DNA from: Vulcanimicrobium sp035943995 | Lineage (GTDB): Bacteria; Vulcanimicrobiota; Vulcanimicrobiia; Vulcanimicrobiales; Vulcanimicrobiaceae | Assembly: GCA_035943995.1 (NCBI GenBank) | Contig: DASZBS010000021.1 | Span: forward strand, 65,203 to 129,202 | DNA length: 64,000 nucleotides | Direction of reading: 5' to 3' | Shown here: positions 24,247-32,869 of the stretch, in pieces | Layout: every line of letters starts with the position of its first letter | Position numbering within the stretch: position 1 is the first letter of the stretch | Made by a program: the position numbers and the translations under genes | The notes under the pieces: model-generated | The model's database searches: none | What the model saw: the letters and a program-made list of their open reading frames with translations, nothing else | Told to the model about the DNA's origin: nothing

Positions 24247-26388
24247 ATGTTGCCGTTATTCCGATCGAGCCGCGTTCGAGGATTGTGCGTTATCCTCGCA
24301 ATAGCGATCGCTGCGTGCACGCCGTCGCACGGCAAAACGGTGCCGTCCGTTCAGAACGCGGATCGGCTGAAAACCGCTGGGCTCGCGAACGGGCGTGACG
24401 GCGGACGCGCCGGAACGCTTTATGTCGCGACTTCGAACGCCGTGTACGATTTCGATCTCGGGGTCCGCGGTGATGTGCGGCCGAACGGCAGCCGCTCCGG
24501 GGCCTATTTCGAGAGTCGCGCTGGGGATCGCGACGCTTCCATCGCCGGCGTCGCGACCAACGAAGCCGGAGATCTCGCAATCGTGGAAAACGAAGCGAGC
24601 CGTCGCGCAGTAGCGGAGCCGTGCGAGATCGTGTATGTGCCGGCGCGTAGTCGGGACTCTGCCGAGCACGTCATGCGGGGAACCTGCGGCACCCGCGGGG
24701 GAGCCTATCCGCCAGGCACGGCGCTCGGAATTGCCTTTATCCGGCGCCCGCCGCGACGTGATATTACGACGCTCCACCGGAGAAGCGTGCGGCTCAGCGC
24801 CGCGGCGCCGACGACGCCGCAGCAAGTGCTTTACGTCGGCCGCCTTACGGCACCGGGACAAGTGGAGCAGTATAGCCTCCCCATCACGTCGTCATCGACA
24901 CCGCCGAATTTTTCGTTCCACTCCGACAATGTCAACTCACTGGCTGTCGACCGAAACGGAAACGTCGCTGTAGGTGAGATATTTAAGACGCTGCGGTTCT
25001 TTAGCGCGCTGATCAGCGCATCCAGCACTCCGAGCGCTGAATTTTACAACCATAGCGCGAATGCGTATACTGGCCAGCTGGCTCTTACGCCGCTCGGAGA
25101 CTTATGGGCACCCGCAGAGATCGAGACCCCGCTCACCACTAACCATATCTACTTTTATACGCAACCGTTCACCAACGCGAGCACGCCTTCGGCAGCGATC
25201 GACGTCCCGGGCGGCTTCGCCCCTCAGGGGGCTGCGCTCGACAGCGCACAGAACCTCATCATATCGGCGCAATCCCCTACGAATCCGACCGTGTTGATGG
25301 TTTACCCTCCGCCGTATACCGCGGTAACCACGACGACGCCGCTCACCCAAAGCGACCATATCAAACTTACCGTCAACGGAGCGCAGCTCTTCGTCGTCGA
25401 CTTTTACGGGGGCGTCGACGTTTATGACTTGCCGCTCACATCTCTGAGTGTACCCGCGTTTACCATCACGGGCGTACATCACCCGCAGGATGTAGCCTTT
25501 GATGCATCAGGCAATCTCTATGTCGCAAATGACGGTGCAGTTACGATGTATAGCCCGCCATTTTCCGCGTCGAGTGCTCCCTTCATGACCCTTGTCCCCC
25601 CGCCGCCTCTCATGACTACCGTGCTCGGAATTGCGATCGGTGTCGTCGCGACGCCGACGCCCGTGCCGACCGCGACGCCGTCACCTCAACCGACGAACAC
25701 GCCATCGCCACTGCCGACGAGTACGCCGTCGCCGCAGCCGACGGCTACCCCCGATCCCAACGGTCGCCCCGGCGACCTTGCCGTGCTTATGAGCTACGGA
25801 TCATCGGTGGGACCGCGATCGGACGCATGCGGCGTACCCGGCGGTTATGCAGTCGATCGCTATGGCATTGGCTCCGAGCGCATCGTTCCGACGGGGTGCA
25901 TCGAGGTTCCCGGCCCTCGCACCGCGATCAGTGGCGGAACCAACGGTGCCTTTGGACTTGACTACACGACGGGCGGCCTGACGCGCGTGGATCATTACGG
26001 CCCGGGCGGTCCGGTCGATGCGACGGTGACCGCTCCGGGCTCCGCCGGACCACTCGCGGCCGCGACGCAGGTTTCGAACAGCTCGCAGTATTATGCCGTT
26101 GCAACCGTCTCATCGGGCCATACGACGATCTACCGGTACCAATTTAATGGCATCGGATTTCAGCCGCTTCACGAGCTGGGGAAGTTCGACGACATGGTCG
26201 CCGCGATCGCGATCGACGACGACGGAATCGTCTACGTGGGGCTCAACGGGCGCGATGGGCGCTCGCGAGTCAGCGTGTATGGCCGGCAAGAGGACGACGC
26301 TGCAAGACCCGGCCACGTCGTGACCGATCCCATTCGCGCTCCCGCACGCGGTTCGACTGCGATCGTCGGCCTAGCCGTCGCCAAATGA
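24247..26388 (+). CDS. Lipoprotein with NHL/propeller-like repeats and a Pro/Thr linker
   Basis: 713 residues from ATG 24247, chosen because GGGGAGG ends eight bases upstream; GTG 24241 is too close to that ribosome site. The signal peptide ends in a lipobox-like Ile-Ala-Ala-Cys with Cys at residue 24. Repeated strands of the form Gly-Asn-Leu-Tyr-Val-Ala-Asn and Asn-Gly-Asn-Val-Ala-Val suggest NHL-type propeller blades. A linker rich in Thr-Pro and Ser-Pro pairs (DNA about 25646-25760) separates a second propeller-like half. Codon use is visibly less GC-biased than in the neighbours. It is probably surface-exposed; no ligand or partner is evident. Confidence 0.65.
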   Translation: MLPLFRSSRVRGLCVILAIAIAACTPSHGKTVPSVQNADRLKTAGLANGRDGGRAGTLYVATSNAVYDFDLGVRGDVRPNGSRSGAYFESRAGDRDASIAGVATNEAGDLAIVENEASRRAVAEPCEIVYVPARSRDSAEHVMRGTCGTRGGAYPPGTALGIAFIRRPPRRDITTLHRRSVRLSAAAPTTPQQVLYVGRLTAPGQVEQYSLPITSSSTPPNFSFHSDNVNSLAVDRNGNVAVGEIFKTLRFFSALISASSTPSAEFYNHSANAYTGQLALTPLGDLWAPAEIETPLTTNHIYFYTQPFTNASTPSAAIDVPGGFAPQGAALDSAQNLIISAQSPTNPTVLMVYPPPYTAVTTTTPLTQSDHIKLTVNGAQLFVVDFYGGVDVYDLPLTSLSVPAFTITGVHHPQDVAFDASGNLYVANDGAVTMYSPPFSASSAPFMTLVPPPPLMTTVLGIAIGVVATPTPVPTATPSPQPTNTPSPLPTSTPSPQPTATPDPNGRPGDLAVLMSYGSSVGPRSDACGVPGGYAVDRYGIGSERIVPTGCIEVPGPRTAISGGTNGAFGLDYTTGGLTRVDHYGPGGPVDATVTAPGSAGPLAAATQVSNSSQYYAVATVSSGHTTIYRYQFNGIGFQPLHELGKFDDMVAAIAIDDDGIVYVGLNGRDGRSRVSVYGRQEDDAARPGHVVTDPIRAPARGSTAIVGLAVAK

Positions 26389-26389
26389 A

Positions 26390-26899
26390 TTAGGCCGGTT
26401 TGTCCTCGAGGATCATCAGCGTCGACGTGCCCGTCGCGTACACCGTGCCGTTCGCGTCGACCAGATGCGCTTCGGACGTCGCCGTGCGGCGGCCGGCGTG
26501 CACGACGTGCGCGTCGGCGAACACCTTTCCCGTGGCGGCCGTCACCGGGCGGTGAAAGCGCGTGTGCAAGTCCATCGTCGTGGCGACCCGGCCGGCGGGG
26601 AGCACCGATTGCACCGCACTGCCGAGCGCGTTGTCCATCAGCGTCGTGATGATGCCGCCGTGTACCGAGCCGATCATGTTGTAGAGCTTCTCCTCGGGCA
26701 TCATCGCGAACACGACACGACCGCGCTCGGCGGTTTCGAGCGAGAAGTTCATCCAGCGCGTGATGTTGGTGGTCGGGATCTCGCCGCGCTGCATCATCTG
26801 CAGCGCTTCGAGCCCGTCCATGCGCCGGAAGGCGTCGACCGCGTGCGGGTACGTGTGCGGCGCGGCCGCGCCGCCAGCGTGCGAGCCCGGCTCGCTCAT
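26390..26899 (-). CDS. PaaI-type hotdog thioesterase
   Basis: 169 residues. The hotdog-fold signature is Met-Ile-Gly-Ser-Val-His-Gly-Gly-Ile-Ile-Thr-Thr-Leu-Met-Asp, with the His-Gly-Gly and the downstream Asp as likely active-site residues. A second strand carries Thr-Met-Asp-Leu-His-Thr-Arg-Phe-His-Arg-Pro. Members hydrolyse acyl- or aryl-CoA thioesters. Its start overlaps the trxB stop by one base (TGATG), so the two are cotranscribed. The pairing with thioredoxin reductase has no obvious biochemical reason. Confidence 0.85.
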   Translation of the reverse strand: MSEPGSHAGGAAAPHTYPHAVDAFRRMDGLEALQMMQRGEIPTTNITRWMNFSLETAERGRVVFAMMPEEKLYNMIGSVHGGIITTLMDNALGSAVQSVLPAGRVATTMDLHTRFHRPVTAATGKVFADAHVVHAGRRTATSEAHLVDANGTVYATGTSTLMILEDKPA

Positions 26900-27870
26900 C
26901 AGACGGGCACGGTCGTCGCGGCGTGGTGGACGCCGTGGTGCGATTCCATCATCTCCAGGTATTTCTCTGCGTCGATGGCGGCCTTGCAGCCCATCCCCGC
27001 CGCCGTCACGGCCTGCTTGTAACGCACGTCGTAAACGTCGCCTCCGACGAACACGCCCGCGACGTTCGTGCGCACGCCGTCCTCGCTGACGATGTAGCCT
27101 GCGTCGTCCAGCGTGATCTGCCCGCGGAAGATGGCCGTGTTCGGGTCGTGCCCGATCGCGATGAACAGCGCGTCGGCGGGCAGCATCGACTCCTCGCCAG
27201 TGACGAGGTTCTTCAAGCGCAGCGCGGTGGTGCTGTGCTCGCCGACGACTTCCTCGACCGCGCTGTTCCAGATGAACTCGATCTTCTCGTGGTTGAGCGC
27301 GCGCTCGGCCATGATCTTCGACGCGCGCAGCGTGCCGCGGCGGTGGATCACCGTCACCTGCGAGCCGAAGCGCGTGAGGAACAGCGCTTCTTCCATCGCG
27401 GAGTCGCCGCCGCCGACGACCACGATGTGCTTGTTGCGAAAGAACGCGCCGTCGCACGTGGCGCACGTGGAAACGCCGCGCCCGCGCAGCCGTGCCTCGC
27501 CCGGGATATCGAGCCAGCGCGCGCTCGCGCCCGTCGCGACGATGACGCTGTCGGCCGTGTACTCGTCCTCGGCGGTGCGTACGACCAGCGGCCGCTTGGA
27601 GAAGTCGACCTCGGTCACGTCCATGTTGTGCACGATCGAGCCGAACCGCTCGGCCTGTTTGCGGAACGCCTCCATCAGCTCGGGCCCCATGATCCCGTCC
27701 GGGAAGCCGGGATAGTTCTCGACCTCCGTCGTGAGCATGAGCTGCCCGCCGTACATGTGGCCGGCGAAGACGATGGGCGCGAGGTTGGCGCGGGCGGCGT
27801 AGACGGCGGCGGTGAGGCCGGCGGGGCCTGAGCCGATGATGATCAGCTTGGTGTGGGTGGGGACGGGCAT
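26899..27870 (-). CDS. trxB: Thioredoxin reductase TrxB
   Basis: 323 residues. FAD motif Gly-Ser-Gly-Pro-Ala-Gly near residue 13, redox pair in Cys-Ala-Thr-Cys-Asp-Gly-Ala near 137, NADPH motif Gly-Gly-Gly-Asp-Ser-Ala near 155, and Gly-Val-Phe-Val-Gly-Gly-Asp-Val near 282. It transfers electrons from NADPH to thioredoxin. Length and spacing are normal for bacterial low-molecular-weight TrxB. The C-terminal end is His-rich. It may supply reducing power for the exported thioredoxin-like proteins encoded at 32.8-36.1 kb, but that needs a membrane carrier not seen here. Confidence 0.94.
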   Translation of the reverse strand: MPVPTHTKLIIIGSGPAGLTAAVYAARANLAPIVFAGHMYGGQLMLTTEVENYPGFPDGIMGPELMEAFRKQAERFGSIVHNMDVTEVDFSKRPLVVRTAEDEYTADSVIVATGASARWLDIPGEARLRGRGVSTCATCDGAFFRNKHIVVVGGGDSAMEEALFLTRFGSQVTVIHRRGTLRASKIMAERALNHEKIEFIWNSAVEEVVGEHSTTALRLKNLVTGEESMLPADALFIAIGHDPNTAIFRGQITLDDAGYIVSEDGVRTNVAGVFVGGDVYDVRYKQAVTAAGMGCKAAIDAEKYLEMMESHHGVHHAATTVPV

Positions 27871-27914
27871 TCCGCCTTCTTCAACCCGGTACGGGTTGCG
27901 TCCGGTTCAGGCTC

Positions 27915-28678
27915 TTACTCGGGCCGGCGGGGTCGTGGGTCCCAGTGGTTGTCCGGCGCCATGACATACGGGTTGACGCGCCTGTACCGCCCGGGCGGAA
28001 CGGCGTCGCCTGCGGCGTCCACATCGTCGCCGGCGATACGCAATATGCTCGTGCGCGTCTCGCAGCGCAGCCGCATCGTGCCGCGCTCTACGGTCGCGCC
28101 GTAGCGATACTGCGGACAGCCGTTCGGCGTCGCAGTCGCGAAAATCCGCCGAGGCCGTTCTCGCCGACGTAGAGGGTGACGCCGCCGCGGAACGTGCCGA
28201 GAAACGCCGTCGCCGGGTCGTTGCGCCGCCAGCGGATCCGCGCGGTCGCACCGTCGAGTGCCAGCAAGATGCCCTCGAGCCGCAGTGATGCCGAGCTCTC
28301 GCCCACGCCCGTGTAGCGCACGCGCCGCGCGCCGTAGTCGATCTGCAGATTCACCGCCTGGGCATCGATATTCGCCGTCGGGTATTTGTCCGGGAGCGTC
28401 TCGGGATGCTGCGCCGCGATCCACGCAGCGAGCGGCGCGAAATCGAAGACGCCGGAAAACTTCCCATGCAGTGGCGCGAAATCTCCGCCGGCATACGTGG
28501 CACGTCCGTCTGCCAAGAAGCGCACGACAAATGCGGGGCACGTCCCATAGCACGGTGTCTTCTGCATCGTGATCGAGGTGATCGCGCCGAGACCCGAATT
28601 CTCCGGCGGCGTTCCTCGCAGCCCGCCGCACGCGGCGAGCGCGACGACCAGCGAGACCGCGGTGACGAGCAAGCGCAT
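27915..28678 (-). pseudogene. DUF6438-like lipoprotein gene interrupted by a frameshift
   Basis: From ATG 28678 the frame gives a lipoprotein signal (Leu-Ala-Ala-Cys, Cys near residue 17) and a DUF6438-like opening: Ile-Thr-Met-Gln-Lys-Thr-Pro-Cys-Tyr-Gly-Thr-Cys-Pro-Ala-Phe. It stops at 28088. After about 28147 (GGATTTTCG on the minus strand) another frame becomes strongly coding, with G/C in most third positions and plausible protein, and stays open to a stop at 27915. Adding one T to the run of four T's joins the two into one protein of about 254 residues. This is either a real one-base deletion or a sequencing error. It is upstream of and codirectional with trxB. Confidence 0.6.
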
Positions 28679-28729
28679 CCCCGGGTCTACGCCGGAATCT
28701 CGTGCGGTTCATGCGAAGCGCTCGATACG

Positions 28730-28918
28730 ATGAAGCGCGTCCTCTGGATCCTCATTTCGATCTTCGTCCATCCGCTGGCCGTGGTGCTGATGTGGATCAA
28801 CCTCGCCGGCCGGACGGATCTGAACCCCAGCCAGAAGGTCATTTGGGCCGTCGTTGGCATCGTGTGGGGGCTCGGCCCCACGCTCTACCTGCTCGTCGGC
28901 GGCGGAGCGCTCTGGTGA
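28730..28918 (+). CDS. Small two-helix membrane protein
   Basis: 62 residues from ATG 28730. Two hydrophobic helices (about residues 4-23 and 38-58) are separated by a polar loop containing Asn-Pro-Ser-Gln-Lys. It resembles PLDc_N-like or phospholipase-associated small membrane proteins only in general form; no family can be named. The stop overlaps the GTG of the next gene (GTGA), which indicates translational coupling. Confidence 0.6.
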   Translation: MKRVLWILISIFVHPLAVVLMWINLAGRTDLNPSQKVIWAVVGIVWGLGPTLYLLVGGGALW

Positions 28919-29763
28919 GCGCCACCGCCGGCTGGCCGCGCATCGCGCTCGAAGACGATCCGTCCGACCTCCTCCGCAAAGCGTCGCGCGGCGCGCGTGT
29001 CGACACCGCGACGCTCGCGCACCGCACGGGCATCGAGGCGCGCGCGATCCAGGCGTGGCTCAAAGGGGACGGCGTGCCGACCGACGACCAGGCGCGCGCA
29101 CTCGCCGTCGTGCTGCGGCTCGACCCCGGCAAGTTCGCCGACGCCGCCGCGCGGCGCTGGTATCCGGGCGCGGAGATCCCGCCCGATGTGCGGCACCATC
29201 CGCACGACCCGCACCCGTCCAACGGCTATCTGTTCTTCTTGCAGGACGGCAAGACGGCGGCACTCATCGACCCGGCCGGCATCCCGAGGACGCTGCTCGA
29301 CGCGGTGAACGCAGGGCCGTACGCGTTGCGCTACATCCTCGTCACGCACAAGCACGCCGACCACTGCGACGCGACGGCGGACGTCGCGCGCGCGTTTCCG
29401 AGCGCGCAAATCGTGATGCACCGCGCCGACGTGCATGCGATCGGCGACCTCGGGCGCAAAGCGATCCCCGTGACCGACGGCGACGAGTTGCCGTTCGGGG
29501 ACGACGCGTCCATCCGCATGTTGCACACGCCGGGTCACACCGACGGCTCGTCGTGCTTCCTGTTCCGCTCGACGCTGTTCAGCGGCGACACGCTGTTCGC
29601 GGGCTCGGTCGGCGGTATCTTCGCCGACGTCTCGACATACGAGGACTTACTCGCGAGCGTGCGCTTCAAGCTGTTCGCGCTCGACGACGAGACGGTCGTG
29701 ATGCCGGGCCACGGCCCGCCGACGACGATCGCGCAGGAGAAGGCGCACAACCCCTTCTTCTGA
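28915..29763 (+). CDS. HTH-domain / metallo-beta-lactamase-fold hydrolase fusion
   Basis: 282 residues from GTG 28915. About residues 12-75 form an XRE-like helix-turn-helix (Asp-Thr-Ala-Thr-Leu-Ala-His-Arg-Thr-Gly-Ile, then Ala-Ile-Gln-Ala-Trp-Leu-Lys-Gly). The rest is a metallo-beta-lactamase domain with Thr-His-Lys-His-Ala-Asp-His (HxHxDH), Thr-Pro-Gly-His-Thr-Asp-Gly, Phe-Ser-Gly-Asp-Thr-Leu-Phe and Met-Pro-Gly-His-Gly. The metal site is that of glyoxalase II / persulfide dioxygenase-type enzymes. The substrate is unknown. The unusual fusion could be a metabolite-sensing regulator or simply a scaffold use of the helix bundle. Confidence 0.82.
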   Translation: MSATAGWPRIALEDDPSDLLRKASRGARVDTATLAHRTGIEARAIQAWLKGDGVPTDDQARALAVVLRLDPGKFADAAARRWYPGAEIPPDVRHHPHDPHPSNGYLFFLQDGKTAALIDPAGIPRTLLDAVNAGPYALRYILVTHKHADHCDATADVARAFPSAQIVMHRADVHAIGDLGRKAIPVTDGDELPFGDDASIRMLHTPGHTDGSSCFLFRSTLFSGDTLFAGSVGGIFADVSTYEDLLASVRFKLFALDDETVVMPGHGPPTTIAQEKAHNPFF

Positions 29764-29768
29764 TCGCC

Positions 29769-30479
29769 CTAACAGCCGTTCGTCGCGCCGACTTCGTGGC
29801 GCACGCCTTCGTGCTCGTCTTCCTTGATCATCCGCATGCGCTCGACGAGCGTCGCCGCCATGTCGCGCAGCTTCGGCGCATCGGCCGGGCTTCGCCCTCC
29901 GTTGTCGGACCCCGACACCATGGCCCCCATCTTGCCGCCGAACGGATCCTCGTCCGTGATCGCGCGCGCGGCGACGACATCCGCGTGGGCACCGATCAGG
30001 AAGAGACCGCGCTTCACCTCGTGCGCGGCGTCCTTCTGGCGCGCCAGCGCGCCCGATAGTGCGTCGGCGAACGCCTTGAGCTCGCGCTTGCGCCTGTCGT
30101 CGGTCGAGGCGGCGGCGAGCGCGCGCAGCCTGTCGACCGCGGCTTGCGCTTCGCCGACGTCGGACTCGATCGACGTAGCCCATTGCGCGAGAACGTCGAC
30201 GGCAGGCGTCTTGTCTTTGCCGACGGTCGCGTTCACGCTGATCCGGTCCATCACCGTCGCCAGCGAAATGATGCGCCGGTCGTTGCGCACCGCGCCCGTG
30301 ATCGCCACACTGGCCTGCGCGATGATCGCCTGACACGCTGAATTTGCGCGAACGCGCCCGATCTCGGGGAGCGTGGTGGCCGCCGGCGAGGGTTCGGCTG
30401 CCGGAACGGGCGAGGCGGTGGTCTCCGCGGCCATCGCGACGGCCACGTTCAGCAGAACGGCCGGAAGCCAGGCGGTCAT
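29769..30479 (-). CDS. Secreted protein of unknown function
   Basis: 236 residues from ATG 30479. It has a hydrophobic signal (Trp-Leu-Pro-Ala-Val-Leu-Leu-Asn-Val-Ala-Val-Ala) and a largely helical mature part with two cysteines (one near residue 49, one at the very end). The C-terminal third contains Glu-Asp-Pro-Phe-Gly-Gly-Lys-Met-Gly. No family is recognised. It is the last gene of the leftward string that includes the PspA-like and flotillin genes (23 bases after the PspA-like stop), and is convergent with the HTH-MBL gene. Confidence 0.6.
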   Translation of the reverse strand: MTAWLPAVLLNVAVAMAAETTASPVPAAEPSPAATTLPEIGRVRANSACQAIIAQASVAITGAVRNDRRIISLATVMDRISVNATVGKDKTPAVDVLAQWATSIESDVGEAQAAVDRLRALAAASTDDRRKRELKAFADALSGALARQKDAAHEVKRGLFLIGAHADVVAARAITDEDPFGGKMGAMVSGSDNGGRSPADAPKLRDMAATLVERMRMIKEDEHEGVRHEVGATNGC

Positions 30480-30502
30480 CGCGGCGCGCGCTTCATGCGC
30501 CG

Positions 30503-31105
30503 CTACTCCGGCGGCCGGCTCAACGCTTCCCGCTCGGGCGGCGGGCGGTCCAGCGCTTCCCGCTCGACATGCGCTTCGACGTGCGTGGTCGACGACGAGC
30601 GGGCGTCGCGGTCCACCAGCTCGGCGAGCGCCGCGGCGCGCGCTTGCAGCGACAGCGTCCGCTCGCGCGCGTCTTCGAGCAGCGTGCGGATCTCCGCGTG
30701 CGCGGAGCTCACGCCGGCGATCGCGCCGTGCGCCGCGATACCGGCTTTTGCCGCGGCGGCCCGCGCGCGCGTGATGTCGCGCTCGGCGCGCAGCGCGTCG
30801 GCGCGGCGGCGCAGCTCGTGCGCCGCGTCGTCGAGCGCGTCCTCGCGCGTTTTCAGCTCCTCGATCTCGGCGCGGAACGCTTCGACCGCCTCGTGCTGCG
30901 TCGCGCTGCGCTCGTACGAGGTGAGTTGCATCTCCAAGCGCTTGCGCGCCGTGAGGAGCTCGACGAGGTGGCCGCGCACCTCGTCGACGATCTCGAGCTG
31001 CGTGTGGTACGCGGCATCGACCGACGCTGCGGGGTCGTCGAGGCGCGCGATCTGCGAGCGCGCCTCCCCCGTCAGCAGCCGGCCGATGCGCGCCCAGAGG
31101 CTCAC
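30503..31105 (-). CDS. PspA/IM30-like coiled-coil protein, short form
   Basis: 200 residues from GTG 31105. The N-terminus (Leu-Trp-Ala-Arg-Ile-Gly-Arg-Leu-Leu, then Leu-Asp-Asp-Pro-Ala-Ala-Ser-Val-Asp) fits the amphipathic helix and Glu/Asp-Pro motif of PspA. It is followed by a long charged coiled coil and a polar Pro/Glu-rich end. PspA proteins bind and stabilise stressed membranes. The protein is somewhat shorter than the usual 220-230 residues. The GTGA overlap with the flotillin gene and the NfeD-like gene nearby form the known flotillin-NfeD-PspA type of membrane-stress cluster. Confidence 0.65.
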   Translation of the reverse strand: MSLWARIGRLLTGEARSQIARLDDPAASVDAAYHTQLEIVDEVRGHLVELLTARKRLEMQLTSYERSATQHEAVEAFRAEIEELKTREDALDDAAHELRRRADALRAERDITRARAAAAKAGIAAHGAIAGVSSAHAEIRTLLEDARERTLSLQARAAALAELVDRDARSSSTTHVEAHVEREALDRPPPEREALSRPPE

Positions 31106-32553
31106 TTGTGGTCGGCGGTCTTCGCCGGCACGATCGCCTCACCGTTCGCGGCGGGCGGCGTGTTGAAGTCCGCGCCGGACTTCGTGCGCGCGAGCAGGTT
31201 GCGCGCGAGCTGCAAGCCGGCCGCGCCCTGCGTCATGATCTTGCCCATCATCTCCGACATGCCGTCGGCGCCGTTGAGCACGATCATCTGGTCGATGTTG
31301 TTGAACGCCTTCGCGCCCGCTTCGACGATCGCCGGCCAGTGCTCGGCGAGCTGCTGCGAGATGACGGCTTCCTGGTTCTGCGCCAGCGCTTCGGCGCGCG
31401 CCTTGATCGCCGACGCTTCGGCCAGACCGCGCGCGCTGATCGCATCGCCTTCGGCGGTACCTTTCGCGCGGATCGCGGAGCCTTCGGCGTCGCCGATCAT
31501 CTTCGTGCGGGTCGAGTCGGCGTCGGCGGCGAGCTTGACGCGCGTCGCGTCGGCTTGCGCTTGCAGCTCGATTTGCCTCGCGCGGGCTTCGGCGGCGGCG
31601 ATGTCGGCGTCGCGCTGCGCGTTCGCGAGCGTGGTCTTCTCGTACGCCGCGGCGTCGGCCGGACGGCGCACCGAGACCAGCAGCTCGGACTCTTTCTTGT
31701 GCGCGTCCAGCTCGACGATCTTGGTCTCTTCGACGACGACTTGCTGGCGCGCCATCGCGTCGGCGAGCGGTCCGGCTTGCTTCGCCTGCGCCGCCGCCTT
31801 GTCGACTTCGGCTTGAAAGCCGGCCTGTTTGATCTTGCTGTCACGCTGCGCTTGCGCTTTGAGCGCAGCCGCCTCTTGCTCGCGCTGCGTCGCTTCTTGA
31901 TCGGCCTGCGCCTGCGCGATGCGCGCGTCGCGCTGCACCGTCGCGGTGTGCGGCTTGGAGAGGTTGTCGATGTAGCCGGTTGGGTCGTCGATCTCCTGAA
32001 TTTGCAGCGAGTCGACGATGAGCCCGAGCTTCTCCATCTCGGTGCCGGATGCGCCGCGCGTCGCTTCGGTCAGCTTGTCGCGTTCGCGAATCAAATCTTC
32101 GACGGTGAGCGAGCCGCAGATGGCGCGCAGATGGCCGGCGAACACCTGCTGGATCCGCGCGTCCATGCGATCTTGCTGGTCCAAAAAACGGCGCGCCGCG
32201 TTGGCGATCGATGCGAAGTCGTCACCGACTTTGTAGATCACGACGCCTTTGATGTGGACCGGGATCCCTTGCTGCGTCACGCACGCGATCTGCAGCTCGG
32301 ACTCGCGCAGGTCGAGCGAGAGCTTGCGCACCACCTGGACGCCCGGGATGACGAGCGTTCCGCGCCCGGTGACGATCTTGAAGCCGAGCGACTCGCCCGT
32401 CTCTTCGTTCGAACGGTGATGCAGGCCCGAGATGACGAGCGCCTCGTTCGGTTCGGCCACCCGCCACATCGCCCGGAACAGCGCGATGAAGATGGCGAGT
32501 GCGACGACGATGACGCCGATGATCAAAACGGCGGATCCCTCGAGTGTAGTCAC
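31102..32553 (-). CDS. Flotillin-like SPFH-domain protein (FloA/YqiK type)
   Basis: 483 residues from GTG 32553, preceded by GGAGGG. An N-terminal membrane segment (residues 8-28) is followed by an SPFH/band-7 domain (about 30-200). A long Ala/Gln/Glu-rich coiled coil contains repeated Glu-Ala-Ser-Ala-Ile-Lys-Ala and Gly-Asp-Ala-Glu-Gly-like segments typical of flotillins, and the tail is polar. Flotillins scaffold membrane microdomains. It is cotranscribed with an NfeD-like OB-fold protein upstream (24 bases) and coupled to the PspA-like gene downstream. Confidence 0.88.
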   Translation of the reverse strand: MTTLEGSAVLIIGVIVVALAIFIALFRAMWRVAEPNEALVISGLHHRSNEETGESLGFKIVTGRGTLVIPGVQVVRKLSLDLRESELQIACVTQQGIPVHIKGVVIYKVGDDFASIANAARRFLDQQDRMDARIQQVFAGHLRAICGSLTVEDLIRERDKLTEATRGASGTEMEKLGLIVDSLQIQEIDDPTGYIDNLSKPHTATVQRDARIAQAQADQEATQREQEAAALKAQAQRDSKIKQAGFQAEVDKAAAQAKQAGPLADAMARQQVVVEETKIVELDAHKKESELLVSVRRPADAAAYEKTTLANAQRDADIAAAEARARQIELQAQADATRVKLAADADSTRTKMIGDAEGSAIRAKGTAEGDAISARGLAEASAIKARAEALAQNQEAVISQQLAEHWPAIVEAGAKAFNNIDQMIVLNGADGMSEMMGKIMTQGAAGLQLARNLLARTKSGADFNTPPAANGEAIVPAKTADHK

Positions 32554-32577
32554 GTTATCCCTCCAGCGCCGGCGCGG

Positions 32578-32766
32578 TCACGCCTCGGCGACCATTACCG
32601 TCCGCGGCGGATAGTACTCGACGACGACCACTCTGGTTCCGACCGCGATGGTCTTCGGATCGCACGGGTAGGCGTGGAAGTGTTCAGTGCCTCCACGCAC
32701 GGCGAGCATGACCTCACCGACCCGACCGGGACCTACGGTCCCCGTCACGCGCCCGACTTTCCCCAC
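32578..32766 (-). CDS. NfeD-like OB-fold small protein
   Basis: 62 residues if translation starts at GTG 32766 (GAGG lies five bases upstream); the frame stays open to 32937, but that part overlaps the preceding gene and has no fold-like pattern. Gly-Lys-Val-Gly-Arg-Val-Thr-Gly-Thr-Val-Gly-Pro-Gly and Gly-Thr-Arg-Val-Val-Val-Val-Glu-Tyr are typical strands of the NfeD C-terminal OB fold. NfeD proteins partner flotillins. No membrane helices or protease domain are present, so this would be a minimal form. The start is uncertain. Confidence 0.6.
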   Translation of the reverse strand: MGKVGRVTGTVGPGRVGEVMLAVRGGTEHFHAYPCDPKTIAVGTRVVVVEYYPPRTVMVAEA

Positions 32767-32869
32767 GACCTCGTCCGTGATGGTCCTCCGCCTCTCCGCA
32801 GCAAGACGCCCGTCCGTACCGGGCGGGATATCCGATGTTACGCCGCGGTCGCGCGGAACCCCGCGCGGA

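Noticed and set aside
24504..24692. Open minus-strand frames under the surface lipoprotein gene
   Set aside because: Long antisense frames are common in GC-rich genes; none has a motif or ribosome site.
28130..28165. Programmed frameshifting in the DUF6438-like gene
   Set aside because: The site GGA TTT TCG does not fit the usual X XXY YYZ slippery pattern and no strong downstream stem was identified; an indel is simpler.
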